DNA of 54,139 bases from Lachnospiraceae bacterium (GTDB lineage Bacteria > Bacillota > Clostridia > Lachnospirales > Lachnospiraceae): assembly GCA_029008035.1 (NCBI GenBank), contig JAQXIY010000038.1, forward strand, positions 1 through 54,139. Reading direction: 5' to 3'. The notes beneath the pieces were generated by a model, which saw nothing but the letters and a program-made list of their open reading frames with translations, did no database searches and had not been told where the DNA came from. A program made the position numbers and the translations under genes. How positions within the stretch are numbered: the stretch's first letter is position 1; the number at the start of each line of letters is the position of its first letter. Of this stretch, positions 7,840 through 17,195 are shown piece by piece.

Positions 7840-9661
7840 AAGGCGCATGGATATTCTTATGGAATGCCAACATATGATTAATATCAATACACAAAAGTTG
7901 AACTGGGATGACATAAATGGAGAATACCGGATAATGCATAATGGGAAAACATGGAAACAGGTCAGTGATTTCGATAGGGACTTCCCGGTATCTGTATGGG
8001 CAGAACAGTTTGACAAATGCTCAGTGGATACCATTTTTTTCATCTTTGGTATTGGTCATTTGGGATATATTACGGAGTTAAATCGGCGATTCCCTCACAG
8101 TATCAAAATATTCTTTGAACCCAGTGATGACATCATCATAAAATTGACGGCCCGAGATGATTTTGACGGGATAAATGAGTTAAAGAATACCTATATCATT
8201 GCCGGAGAGAATAAATTTGACAATTTGAATTCTGTACTATATACGTTAATTAATTATGACAATATGAACAAATTGTTTTTAGGGCGCATTCCCAATTACC
8301 ACAAAATATGGACAGAAGAATATCAGGAATATGCCCGGGCCATATCCTTTCGACTGGACAGTGTTCTGATAGAAAAGAGAACCAGAATTCTTCACGAGGA
8401 GAGCAGAGCCAAAAATTATCTATACAATATACAGAAATTAATTGAGGAGGCCGGAGTAATAGAATTGTCCCGGCCTTTTCATGCAGAATCAGTTGAAGAC
8501 AATGCCGCCGTGATTATCTCTGCAGGGCCGTCCCTTGACAAAAATATCCATCAGCTGAAGGAATATCAGGGGAAGGTTTTTGTGATTTGTGTGGACGTGG
8601 CGTTAAAGACAGCATATAAACACGGAATCAGGCCGGATATTGTAGTAGCAGTGGATCCTGATCTTGGGGAAATGGATATAATGGAAGAAGAGGACTGCAG
8701 TCATATGCCACTGGTTACGCATACGATATGTAGCTATGAATTCTTGCACCAGCACAGGGGAAGAAAGTTTTATTTGAGTGATGGTGACAATTACACAAAA
8801 TCCATACTGGAAAAGCATCACGCCGGGATGAGACAATTGGCCACAGGTGGTTCTGTGGCAAATACGGCGTTTTCCCTGGCGCAGATAATGGGATTTCGCA
8901 CAATTATTTTGGTGGGACAGGACCTTTCCTATCCGAACAATCAGCAACACGCTATGGATTCATATGAAAACGAAGCTGCCATCGATGAAAATAATGAGAA
9001 ATATTTTTATATTGATGCGATAGACGGGTCAAAGGTGTTGTCAGAGAAAAATATGTGTATGTATCGGGAATGGTTTGAAAATACTATCGTTGCGTTTCCG
9101 GAATTGCATGTGATAGATGCTACGGAGGGTGGGGCTCTCATCAAGGGGACAACTATTATGCCGCTGAAAGATGCTCTTGAGAAATATAGCAGGACAGAAT
9201 CTTACGATTTCGCAAGTCTTATTAACAAGGCTCCATATTTTATGAATAAAAGCGCACAGGTGCAGGCGAGAGAAGAGATTGAGAAAACCATACAGGGCAT
9301 CGACGAAGAAACAACCTTTTTTAAGAACAAGCGCGTATATTACGAATTGCTGGATGAGTTAAATAAAAAAGGAGAATATTCATCGGAACAATTTAGAGAG
9401 TACCTAAAGGAAATTAAACTGCTAACGGATTATATCGAAAGCCATCCTCATATGGCAATGTATGATATTTTTGTCAATGAAACCAGCTACACAGTGAAAG
9501 ACGAAATGAAAAAGCAGTTTGATAGTCAATCAGAAGAAATATGTATGTTGGTATCCGCAGGAATGAGAATGATAGATGCCTACATTCGTGCCGGAGAGAA
9601 AATAAAAGAAACATGGAACGAACTGAAAGAATATGAAAAATTCCATGGGAAGGAAGTATAG
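7817..9661 (+). CDS. Motility-associated factor (Maf/DUF115, MptE-like) glycosyltransferase
   Basis: This 614-residue protein has the DUF115/MAF_flag10 core: AVIISAGPSLDKN (about residue 230), ICVDVALKTAYKHGIRPDIVVAVDPD, ATGGSVANTAFSLAQ (about 342) and IILVGQDLSYP (about 365). The flanking helical N- and C-terminal regions also match Maf length. Maf proteins in Campylobacter, Helicobacter, Aeromonas and some Clostridia transfer nonulosonic acids (pseudaminic or legionaminic acid) to flagellin Ser/Thr in the cytoplasm before export. Its place directly after the flagellins and ahead of sugar-pathway genes supports that job here. The second ATG, at 7823, is an alternative start. Which sugar it uses cannot be read from the sequence. 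Confidence 0.85.
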   Translation: MTMTEQNRRRMDILMECQHMININTQKLNWDDINGEYRIMHNGKTWKQVSDFDRDFPVSVWAEQFDKCSVDTIFFIFGIGHLGYITELNRRFPHSIKIFFEPSDDIIIKLTARDDFDGINELKNTYIIAGENKFDNLNSVLYTLINYDNMNKLFLGRIPNYHKIWTEEYQEYARAISFRLDSVLIEKRTRILHEESRAKNYLYNIQKLIEEAGVIELSRPFHAESVEDNAAVIISAGPSLDKNIHQLKEYQGKVFVICVDVALKTAYKHGIRPDIVVAVDPDLGEMDIMEEEDCSHMPLVTHTICSYEFLHQHRGRKFYLSDGDNYTKSILEKHHAGMRQLATGGSVANTAFSLAQIMGFRTIILVGQDLSYPNNQQHAMDSYENEAAIDENNEKYFYIDAIDGSKVLSEKNMCMYREWFENTIVAFPELHVIDATEGGALIKGTTIMPLKDALEKYSRTESYDFASLINKAPYFMNKSAQVQAREEIEKTIQGIDEETTFFKNKRVYYELLDELNKKGEYSSEQFREYLKEIKLLTDYIESHPHMAMYDIFVNETSYTVKDEMKKQFDSQSEEICMLVSAGMRMIDAYIRAGEKIKETWNELKEYEKFHGKEV

Positions 9662-9662
9662 T

Positions 9663-12600
9663 ATGGTGGGAAAAGGGAAATACAGCGAAGGCAAAATTGT
9701 GCTCTCAATTTCAATCTTGATATCAAACCATTATGAAAATGTTGAGAGATGCCTTAATTCCATTCAACCGATTTTGCAGTCGATTCCTTCTGAACTGATA
9801 TTGACAGACACAGGGTGTGACAAAGAGGTTCGTCTGCTGATGGAGAAATACACAGATCATATTATATCCTTTCCCTGGTGTAAAGATTTTGCTGCGGCTA
9901 GAAATGCAGGATTAAAGGAGGCTAAAGGAGAGTGGTTTTTATATCTGGATGATGACGAATGGTTTGGAGATGCTTCAGATTTGATTGCATTTTTCAATTC
10001 TAAAGAATCCGACAACTATAACGTGGCATTTTATAAGCAAAGGAACTATTTTGATCGGCAGGGGACATTATTCGCAGACCATAATGTGGACCGAATCCTC
10101 CGTATAAATCCACAACTTCATTTTGAGCACAGGGTGCATGAAGCGTATGCGGGTATTGAGATTGGGCAAAAAAAGGCTCTGGATAGTTTTGTACACCATT
10201 TTGGATATGTATATGACAGTGAGGAAGAGCGGATTCAAAAGTACGAGAGAAATCAGGAACTGCTGGAACGAGAGTGCAAAGATTTTCCCAATGATATGCG
10301 TATGCGGTATCAGTTAGTGATAAATCCCACAACAATAGAGGATTGGGAAATGTCGATCCGGCTGGCTTTTCAGGCAATTGACGTGGAAAGTGATTCAGAA
10401 TATTGGGATGCGTGCCATACCCATATTTTATACTGTCTGAATCAGGAAGAACGCTGGGAGGACATGGTGAGGTACGGGGAGGCGTTTCTCAAAAAAAACC
10501 TTTACCCCTATGACAACTTTGGCATATTGCAGTATCTGGTGACGGCCTATTGGAAGTTGGCGGAATTTAACAGGGTACTTCAAACATCCAATCAGGCATT
10601 AGATCAGTATGTGGTGTATAAACATAACCCGGAAATCTTTAATCGGAACCAGTTACTCAGGACGGAATTTGTCAGTACACAGAAAATAGATACCATGTTG
10701 GCATATGGTATTACGGCTGCAAAATTTCTTGGTGACACTGCATATCTTGCCAGAATTTCCGAAAAAGAAATGATGGAGGACTTTAATAGAATCTGTCACA
10801 ATGAGCATCTGGTTGAATGGATAGAACGTGCCAATAAAACGCTGTCTCATGCCACAGAAAACAATGAAATGCAGAATGGGGCAGAGTTGGTGCTTCCCAA
10901 GGAATTCTTTGACGGAGAAGAGAGAGAGGGCTTTTATATACAACCTTTTATGAAGAATGCATGGGCAGCAAACATGGAGATTCTTCACCAAATTGATTGT
11001 ATTTGTAAAGAACATAATATTCCATACTTTGCAGATTGGGGAACTTTGTTGGGGGCAGTGCGTCATCAGGGTTACATTCCATGGGATGATGATATAGACA
11101 TCTGTATGCTCCGAAGCGACTATAAGAGATTTTGCCAGGTGATAGAGGAGTATCAAGGGCAGGTAGAGTTACTCAATATATATACGGCAGAAGATTGGGG
11201 CGAGCATGCAGATAAAGTCATAAACAATTCAGCATTTACGGTGGAACGGGCTAAAATCAAGGAATGCCATGGATTTCCATTTACAGCCGGAGTGGATATT
11301 TTTATTATTGACTATGTCCCTCGTGATAAAGATTTAGAAGAAGAGTGGCTTGCTGTGCTACGACTGATTTCTTATGTATGCCATCTCAGAGATGACATGG
11401 AGATGTTGTCGCCGGATGGCGAAGAGTATCTTCAAATGAAAAAGGATGAAGTAGATACCATCAGACAAATCAGGGAAATGACAGGGGTGGAATTTGCCCA
11501 GCCCAATCCCACCACTCAGGAACTGATGATATTAAAGGATGAAGTGTCCGGTTTATATGGGAAAGAGGATGCAGATTATATGACCCAGGTGGCATGCCTT
11601 GGAGTGGGCATGGACTACTACTTGCCAAAGGATACATATGATGATGCTGTTTGGATGCCTTTTGAGAATATGTCGGTGCCGGTGCCGAAAGACTATGATT
11701 TGCTACTTCGTAAAAAATATGGCGATGATTATATGACACCTATCAACAAAGGTGCCGGCCATGACTATCCCTTTTATAACAAATCCATAAAAGAATTATC
11801 TGTGATGAAACATCAGGACGAAAAGGACATAAGAATATTCGCAGAAAAAATCGGATCTGAATATTATTACAAATTTATCCATAAGAGTGAAAAGCCGGAA
11901 ATAGATTTTTCATCCGAATTTTTCCGGGAAGAGGAGATAGACGGAGTTATCGTTGGGGAAGACAGAAAGAGAATTTGGGCTGCTCAGTTAGAGGTTTATC
12001 TGGAGGTTAAGAGACTGTGCGACGAGCATGAGATTAAGCTGTTTGCTGTGGGGGAAACACTGCAGGGGGCAATGGAAAGAAATGGGTATTTGCCCACATC
12101 AGAGGATTTTCACTTGGCTGTTATGCGAAATGATTACATGAAACTTATGACAATCCTTCAGGAGGAGCTGGATCCCTGGTTCGACTATCGCAATGTATAC
12201 TCCTGTCGGGAGCATGAGGATATGCGCTGCTATGTGGTGACCGACGGTTATCTCTGCGATGTAGGAGAGTACTTAGTAAGATTTCACGGGTGCCCTCATA
12301 TTGTAGGGGTAGATATCGCCGCTATTGATGGAATTTCCTCGGATCAGACAAAGGAAGATATGAGAAAAGCCATGATAGTAAATCTGCTTCAGACAGCCAA
12401 AAAGATGCCGGCGAATCCACCATACTCCTTGGAGATAAGAAACATTGTGGAGGAATGGAAAGAACTTGCGCAACTTGATATCAGTCTTAATGATAATTTG
12501 CGCCGTGAATTCGTAAAAGCAGCCGATATTGTGGCGGGATCATTTCGAGGTGAATGTAATAAAGTGCGGATATCTGCCTACATACAGGAAGAGGAGGATA

Positions 12601-12707
12601 GGGTTTACAACAAGTCGTGGTTTCATGATACAATAGAAGTGAATTTTGAGACAACAGTTGTAACGGTTCCGGTGGGCAACAAAGAAATATTGGAGAGAGA
12701 CATATGA
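9663..12707 (+). CDS. Fusion: GT2 glycosyltransferase - helical repeats - LicD - degenerate LicD
   Basis: A 1014-residue, multi-domain protein. Residues about 11-220 are a GT2 glycosyltransferase (SILISNHYENVERCLNSI; acidic motif LYLDDDEW; FEHRVHEAY). About 220-400 is helical and TPR-like. About 430-720 is a LicD phosphotransferase domain with an intact active site (ADWGTLLGAVRHQGYIPWDD at 457, followed by D-I-D). About 745-1014 is a second LicD-like domain in which that motif has become VGETLQGAMERNGYLPTSED, without the DDD metal ligands, and which stops before the usual YGDDYMTP end. The frame is open from 9633, but GGAAGGAAG 6 bp before the ATG at 9663 decides the start. LicD proteins transfer phospho-alcohols from CDP donors to glycans; the GT half would add the accepting sugar. 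Confidence 0.85.
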   Translation: MVGKGKYSEGKIVLSISILISNHYENVERCLNSIQPILQSIPSELILTDTGCDKEVRLLMEKYTDHIISFPWCKDFAAARNAGLKEAKGEWFLYLDDDEWFGDASDLIAFFNSKESDNYNVAFYKQRNYFDRQGTLFADHNVDRILRINPQLHFEHRVHEAYAGIEIGQKKALDSFVHHFGYVYDSEEERIQKYERNQELLERECKDFPNDMRMRYQLVINPTTIEDWEMSIRLAFQAIDVESDSEYWDACHTHILYCLNQEERWEDMVRYGEAFLKKNLYPYDNFGILQYLVTAYWKLAEFNRVLQTSNQALDQYVVYKHNPEIFNRNQLLRTEFVSTQKIDTMLAYGITAAKFLGDTAYLARISEKEMMEDFNRICHNEHLVEWIERANKTLSHATENNEMQNGAELVLPKEFFDGEEREGFYIQPFMKNAWAANMEILHQIDCICKEHNIPYFADWGTLLGAVRHQGYIPWDDDIDICMLRSDYKRFCQVIEEYQGQVELLNIYTAEDWGEHADKVINNSAFTVERAKIKECHGFPFTAGVDIFIIDYVPRDKDLEEEWLAVLRLISYVCHLRDDMEMLSPDGEEYLQMKKDEVDTIRQIREMTGVEFAQPNPTTQELMILKDEVSGLYGKEDADYMTQVACLGVGMDYYLPKDTYDDAVWMPFENMSVPVPKDYDLLLRKKYGDDYMTPINKGAGHDYPFYNKSIKELSVMKHQDEKDIRIFAEKIGSEYYYKFIHKSEKPEIDFSSEFFREEEIDGVIVGEDRKRIWAAQLEVYLEVKRLCDEHEIKLFAVGETLQGAMERNGYLPTSEDFHLAVMRNDYMKLMTILQEELDPWFDYRNVYSCREHEDMRCYVVTDGYLCDVGEYLVRFHGCPHIVGVDIAAIDGISSDQTKEDMRKAMIVNLLQTAKKMPANPPYSLEIRNIVEEWKELAQLDISLNDNLRREFVKAADIVAGSFRGECNKVRISAYIQEEEDRVYNKSWFHDTIEVNFETTVVTVPVGNKEILERDI

Positions 12708-13756
12708 CAGATACACAAAGACAGATAACCATATTAAAGAGAATTCTCCATTCATCTGATAAGGAGATACACGATATAAACTTTCTGCTGGAAAACATCA
12801 AAGAATATGGAATTGTGCCTTTGGCGTGGCTCAAGGAATTGGATGATGAAGCAGTGTACACGGATAATGGTATGATGCAAGTCCCCGGAGAATTTGCAGG
12901 ATTTTGCCAATTCCTTGCGGACCAGGAGGTTCATACAGCTATGGAAGTGGGGGTGTACAGAGGGAGAAGCTCCTATTTTATATGTGCTGTATTGTATCGC
13001 AATAATTCGGATTTGGTATATGATATGGTGGATATTGTAGATAGCCTGGATGAGTTCAAAGAATTCCAAAAAATCCTACCCTGTATCAGGAAGCAGATTC
13101 CGCATACCACGAAGGACTTTGTTGGCAAAGAATATGACTTCGTGTTTATCGATGCAGATCACAGCTATGAAGCATCTATGGAAGACTATCTTAATGTTGG
13201 AAGATACGCAAAGAAAATGGTTTGTTTTCACGATATTTATGCCCATGAATATGATTCTCAAGGGGGAGGCATTGTGAGAACATGGAATGAGGTTGGGACA
13301 ATTACCACAAAACTCCCCAAAATGGTATTTTCGCAGTTCCCTAACCGCTGGATGGGCATTGGTGTTATATCAAATTCCAAAGGTTGCGGAACTATTGGTC
13401 GATTGGGCGATTTCGAGTCGGTCATGGCTGAGAGAGATACATTCGTTCGGGAAATTCAAAGGTTTGACACGCTTTATGTGTATGGCGCAAGAAATGACAG
13501 CCGCAGAATGTATCGGGCACTGAGGCAACAGGGATATGCCGTAGAAGGCTTGCTCATCAGCGAAGAGGACGAAAATCCGGAACAGGTGTTGGAACTACCT
13601 GTTTGCTATTTGAGGAATATTGCTGTTGACGATGCTACAGGGATAGTGGTTTGTTATCGCAGATCGCTTTGTCATACAGCGCTGGAGCATTTGACAGAGC
13701 ACAGAGAACATGTAGTAATTTGTGATGATATCATTGCTTCATTTTTGACAAAATAG
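12704..13756 (+). CDS. Class I SAM-dependent methyltransferase with C-terminal Rossmann-like module
   Basis: This 350-residue protein starts at an ATGA overlap with the preceding stop. Residues about 75-230 are a methyltransferase of the Methyltransf_24/CmcI-like kind: AMEVGVYRGRSSYF is the SAM loop, and FVFIDADHSYEA at about 146 is the acidic motif. Residues about 255-350 are a small separate domain starting LYVYGARNDSRRMYRAL and ending in a VVCYRRSLCHTAL segment. The latter is a divergent copy of the module fused to other enzymes in this locus. The likely substrate is a sugar on the glycan, but that is inference from context. Confidence 0.75.
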   Translation: MTDTQRQITILKRILHSSDKEIHDINFLLENIKEYGIVPLAWLKELDDEAVYTDNGMMQVPGEFAGFCQFLADQEVHTAMEVGVYRGRSSYFICAVLYRNNSDLVYDMVDIVDSLDEFKEFQKILPCIRKQIPHTTKDFVGKEYDFVFIDADHSYEASMEDYLNVGRYAKKMVCFHDIYAHEYDSQGGGIVRTWNEVGTITTKLPKMVFSQFPNRWMGIGVISNSKGCGTIGRLGDFESVMAERDTFVREIQRFDTLYVYGARNDSRRMYRALRQQGYAVEGLLISEEDENPEQVLELPVCYLRNIAVDDATGIVVCYRRSLCHTALEHLTEHREHVVICDDIIASFLTK

Positions 13757-13766
13757 GAGAGAGAAC

Positions 13767-14741
13767 GTGTTACACTTTGAAGAGGACTTCTTCCAAGAGG
13801 AAGAGAGAAATGGCTTTGTTATTTCCGGCATGATGAAACGGGCATGGGCGGCACAACTTGAGGTATTAGAGGAAATTCGCCGTGTTTGTAAGGAACTGGA
13901 TATTTCGTTTTTTGCAGACTGGGGAACGATGTTGGGTGCAGTCCGTCATCAGGGATATATACCATGGGATGATGATTTGGATATTGGAATGTTAAGGAAC
14001 GATTATATGACTTTCCTGGAACACGCTCCTGAACGATTGGATTCTTGGTACGAACTCAAAAGTGTCTATAATGATCCCACAGATGATATTGTCAAAGCTC
14101 GAATTATCAATGGAAGACATATCAATTTTGATAAGGAATTTTTAGAACATTTTCATTACTGCCCTTATGTGGTGGGGATTGATGTATTTCCGGTGGATCA
14201 TATTCCGTCTGACAGAAAAGAATTGGATGCCTTGGTGGATTCCTTGAAATTTTTGTTGAAGGTGGAAGCCAGCATTCCGGAAGAAGGACCTTATGATGAA
14301 GAAGTCCTATCTCTAATGAAGAACATTGAGGAGAAATTTGGGGTGGCTATCAATTATAACAACAGGCTTCGCCATGAAGTCAAAAAGATATTTGATATTG
14401 TGTCATCCCGATATATGGATGAACCTACTTCAGAGGTGAGTTGTATGTTAGCGCTGGCCGCAGATTGGGACTGGTATCACTGTGATAAGAAATGGTACGA
14501 TTCCTATATAGAGATGCCCTTTGAAAATACCACCATACCGGTTCCCATAGGGTATGACGGAATCCTGAGATGTAATTATGGGGAAGACTATATGACACCG
14601 AGAAATGCGGGAAGTTCCCACGATTATCCTTTCTATAAGGAACAGATGATAGGATTGAAAGAGGTTATGGAGGCAGAGTTTCAGACGAAACTGACAGATG
14701 AACAAATGGAGATGTTAATCAATGCCAAACTATTTGGGTAA
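13767..14741 (+). CDS. LicD-family phosphotransferase
   Basis: This 324-residue protein has the complete LicD active-site motif FADWGTMLGAVRHQGYIPWD followed by DDLDI (about residues 49-72), then GIDVFPVDHIP and the C-terminal NYGEDYMTPRNAGSSHDYPF. LicD enzymes have a nucleotidyltransferase fold and transfer phosphocholine or related phospho-alcohols from CDP donors to sugars. It starts at GTG (13767) after an AGGAGAGAG site, 10 bp past the previous gene. Its opening residues (EEDFFQEEERNGFVI) and core closely match both LicD domains of the 1014-residue fusion two genes upstream, so these arose by local duplication. Confidence 0.88.
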   Translation: MLHFEEDFFQEEERNGFVISGMMKRAWAAQLEVLEEIRRVCKELDISFFADWGTMLGAVRHQGYIPWDDDLDIGMLRNDYMTFLEHAPERLDSWYELKSVYNDPTDDIVKARIINGRHINFDKEFLEHFHYCPYVVGIDVFPVDHIPSDRKELDALVDSLKFLLKVEASIPEEGPYDEEVLSLMKNIEEKFGVAINYNNRLRHEVKKIFDIVSSRYMDEPTSEVSCMLALAADWDWYHCDKKWYDSYIEMPFENTTIPVPIGYDGILRCNYGEDYMTPRNAGSSHDYPFYKEQMIGLKEVMEAEFQTKLTDEQMEMLINAKLFG

Positions 14742-14770
14742 GGCAATGGATTTATTCATGGAGGAAACGA

Positions 14771-16111
14771 ATGAGAAAGGTCATTACATATGGTACCTAT
14801 GACTTGTTTCATGAGGGACATTACAAATTGCTGGAGCGAGCTAAGGCATTGGGAGATTATCTCATTGTTGGTGTCACAACAGAACATTTTGATGAAGCCA
14901 GAGGCAAAGTAAATGTTGTGGACCCGTTGCTGGAACGAATAGAAAATGTCCGCAAAACGGGGTTTGCAGATGAAATCATTGTTGAGGATCATGAGGGACA
15001 AAAAATCGAAGACATTCAAAAGTATGGTGTGGATGTTTTTGTGTTGGGATCTGACTGGAGAGGACACTTTGATTATCTGAAAAAATACTGTCAGGTAGTA
15101 TATCTGGATAGGACAGCAAATGTGTCGTCCACTATGATTCGAAAAGAAAAATTTCCCATTGTGAGAGTTGGAATTGTGGGGACCGGCCGTATTGCCCCCA
15201 GATTTGTGTCCGAGGCGAAATATGTCAGTGGAATTGAAATAGAATGTGCATATAATCCGGAGAGAGAAAGTGCAGAAAAATTTCAAAAAGACGAAAATAT
15301 ACCGGTATATACAGAGGATTTAGCAGGTTTTTTGAAACAAATAGATGCAATCTATATCGGGTCTCCCAATGAGACTCACTATAGGTATGCCAAGACTGCC
15401 CTGGAATATGGAAAACATGTGTTGAGTGAAAAACCTCTGGCATTTACTCATAATGAGACGATGGAATTGTATCATATGGCTAAGGATAAAGGGCTTGTTT
15501 TGATGGAGGGAATCAAGACGGCATATTGTCCGGGATTTCAACAGTTGATGAATGTGGCAAAAAGCGGAAAGATCGGTGAAATAAAAGATGTGGAATCTTG
15601 CTTTACCCGATTGGCTACCATAGGATCGCGAGAGAGAACGGATGCCAGATACGGAGGCGCCTTTTTGGAATTTGCAGGATATACGCTGTTACCAATTTTT
15701 AAAATTTTTGGTACAAACTATCAGGATGTGCAAATTGATAGCATTCTGGGAGAAGACGGAATTGACTTATACACGAAAATTCAACTGCGCTATGACGATG
15801 GCATGGCAACGGCCAAGATGGGCGTGGGAGTGAAGTCTGAGGGTGAACTGGTGATTGCTGGTACAGACGGATATATTCTTGCACCGTCACCGTGGTGGCT
15901 GACCCACAAGTTTGATGTGCGCCGAGAAGATCCCAGTGACATTGAGCACTTTGAACCCGCTTTTCAAGGAGATGGATTGCGATATGAAATTAGCGAATTT
16001 ATCAGTAAGATTAACGGGACCGGAAAGAAGGACTATAAGCTGACTGAGGAAGAATCTATTGCTATGTCAAAAATTGTGGAATTGTTTATGAGAAAGCGTA
16101 ATGGAGAATGA
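14771..16111 (+). CDS. Fusion: TagD-like cytidylyltransferase + Gfo/Idh/MocA oxidoreductase
   Basis: Residues 1-127 form a glycerol-3-phosphate cytidylyltransferase-type domain with GTYDLFHEGHYKLLERAK (HxGH motif) and RTANVSSTMIR, equivalent to the RTxGISTT signature. Residues about 130-446 are a Gfo/Idh/MocA oxidoreductase: VRVGIVGTGRIAPRF dinucleotide loop, IYIGSPNETHYRYAKTAL, and GKHVLSEKPLAF with the catalytic lysine of the EKP motif. The pair suggests reduction of a keto-sugar phosphate (or oxidation of a polyol) coupled to activation as a CDP-alcohol. The plan resembles Haemophilus Bcs1, which fuses CDP-ribitol synthesis and a reductase from different families. The product would feed LicD enzymes. 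Activity and substrate are inferred. Confidence 0.85.
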   Translation: MRKVITYGTYDLFHEGHYKLLERAKALGDYLIVGVTTEHFDEARGKVNVVDPLLERIENVRKTGFADEIIVEDHEGQKIEDIQKYGVDVFVLGSDWRGHFDYLKKYCQVVYLDRTANVSSTMIRKEKFPIVRVGIVGTGRIAPRFVSEAKYVSGIEIECAYNPERESAEKFQKDENIPVYTEDLAGFLKQIDAIYIGSPNETHYRYAKTALEYGKHVLSEKPLAFTHNETMELYHMAKDKGLVLMEGIKTAYCPGFQQLMNVAKSGKIGEIKDVESCFTRLATIGSRERTDARYGGAFLEFAGYTLLPIFKIFGTNYQDVQIDSILGEDGIDLYTKIQLRYDDGMATAKMGVGVKSEGELVIAGTDGYILAPSPWWLTHKFDVRREDPSDIEHFEPAFQGDGLRYEISEFISKINGTGKKDYKLTEEESIAMSKIVELFMRKRNGE

Positions 16112-16113
16112 TT

Positions 16114-17193
16114 ATGCAATATGGCGTTTTGTATCACGACAAAATAAATGCGGATGATATTACAGATGTGGGATTTTCCTGCATAGAGATGCAGTGGAAT
16201 CAAGAGATGCCAAGTAATGCCACGGCGGTATCCGGCATTGTTGTTCCACTGGAAAATGTGGATGATGAAATTATGGAAAAGGTGTATTCTCATGTAAAAA
16301 AGCATTGCATACAGTATGTGGTTCTTGAGACAGTCAACTGTTGTGAACTTGAAAAAATGGAGCAATTTGTGGACGCATATGGAGATCATCTTGTACAACT
16401 TGGGGTACATGTTTACATAGAAAATGGATATGTGGGTGATGATGTGTCAGGATATCGGCACTGTGTTTTTTCAGAGATAGAGATGCTTCGTAGAATTGTT
16501 GCATTCGGCAATCGATGTACCAGTTCTTCTTTCTTTGGTATATGTGTCAATATAGGATATGGAAATATTCTGGCAAAAAATGTCCGAGGGATGATGGAAG
16601 AGGCAGGTGATATGCTTTGCCTGGTACACGCCAATGATAATGACGGTTTTCATAATGATAAGCAAATGCCCTATACATTTACAAAGGGAAGGGGAAAGCA
16701 GACCACAGATTGGCAGCGTATCATAGGTGCTCTTTGGCGAATCGGATTTGACGGTATCATAATTTTTGATACTGAGGGACTTTTTGAGAGGGCACCGAAA
16801 GAACTAGAGAAGCAAATGCTGAAGATGCTGTATGCCATAGCCCGGGAGTGGGAGAATGCCTTGAATTTTGAGACGATGCTGAATCACCCGGAGAAGAAGT
16901 TGATTCTTTTTGGTGCAGGATTGATGGCTGCAAATTATATGACTTCTTGGGGGGGGAAGTATCCGCCAGCTTTTTTTGTAGATAACAATCAGGAACATTG
17001 GGGGAAAGAGATATTTGGTATTCCCATCAAAAGTCCGCAGGAAATTCTTTCCATACCGGAAGATGAACGCACGGTGCTTATATGTAATATGTATTACGAT
17101 GCCATCGGACAGCAATTGCAGGAGATGGGAGTTCCATATCAAAAATATATTGACCACTATTATAATTATTCGGATAAAGTGTTGGGAGAGTAA
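16114..17193 (+). CDS. Xylose isomerase-like TIM-barrel protein with C-terminal Rossmann-like module
   Basis: About 359 residues. The first 255 look like a sugar phosphate isomerase/epimerase (AP endonuclease 2-type TIM barrel): VHVYIENGY, FFGICVNIGYGNIL, LVHANDNDG, PYTFTKGRGKQTTDWQ and GIIIFDTEG match the metal-binding strands of the next gene's protein. Residues about 263-345 are the locus-wide module: LILFGAGLMAANYM, FFVDNNQEHWGKEIFGIPI, SPQEIL, EMGV. The frame is open from 16108, overlapping the previous stop; GGAG at 16103-16106 fits the ATG at 16114 better. The substrate is unknown. Confidence 0.7.
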   Translation: MQYGVLYHDKINADDITDVGFSCIEMQWNQEMPSNATAVSGIVVPLENVDDEIMEKVYSHVKKHCIQYVVLETVNCCELEKMEQFVDAYGDHLVQLGVHVYIENGYVGDDVSGYRHCVFSEIEMLRRIVAFGNRCTSSSFFGICVNIGYGNILAKNVRGMMEEAGDMLCLVHANDNDGFHNDKQMPYTFTKGRGKQTTDWQRIIGALWRIGFDGIIIFDTEGLFERAPKELEKQMLKMLYAIAREWENALNFETMLNHPEKKLILFGAGLMAANYMTSWGGKYPPAFFVDNNQEHWGKEIFGIPIKSPQEILSIPEDERTVLICNMYYDAIGQQLQEMGVPYQKYIDHYYNYSDKVLGE

Positions 17194-17195
17194 AT

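Noticed and set aside
12514-12529. TAAA and CCGATAT close together inside the GT2-LicD fusion gene
   Set aside because: The spacer is only 5 bp, far from the 14-16 bp needed for a SigD promoter, and it lies in coding sequence.
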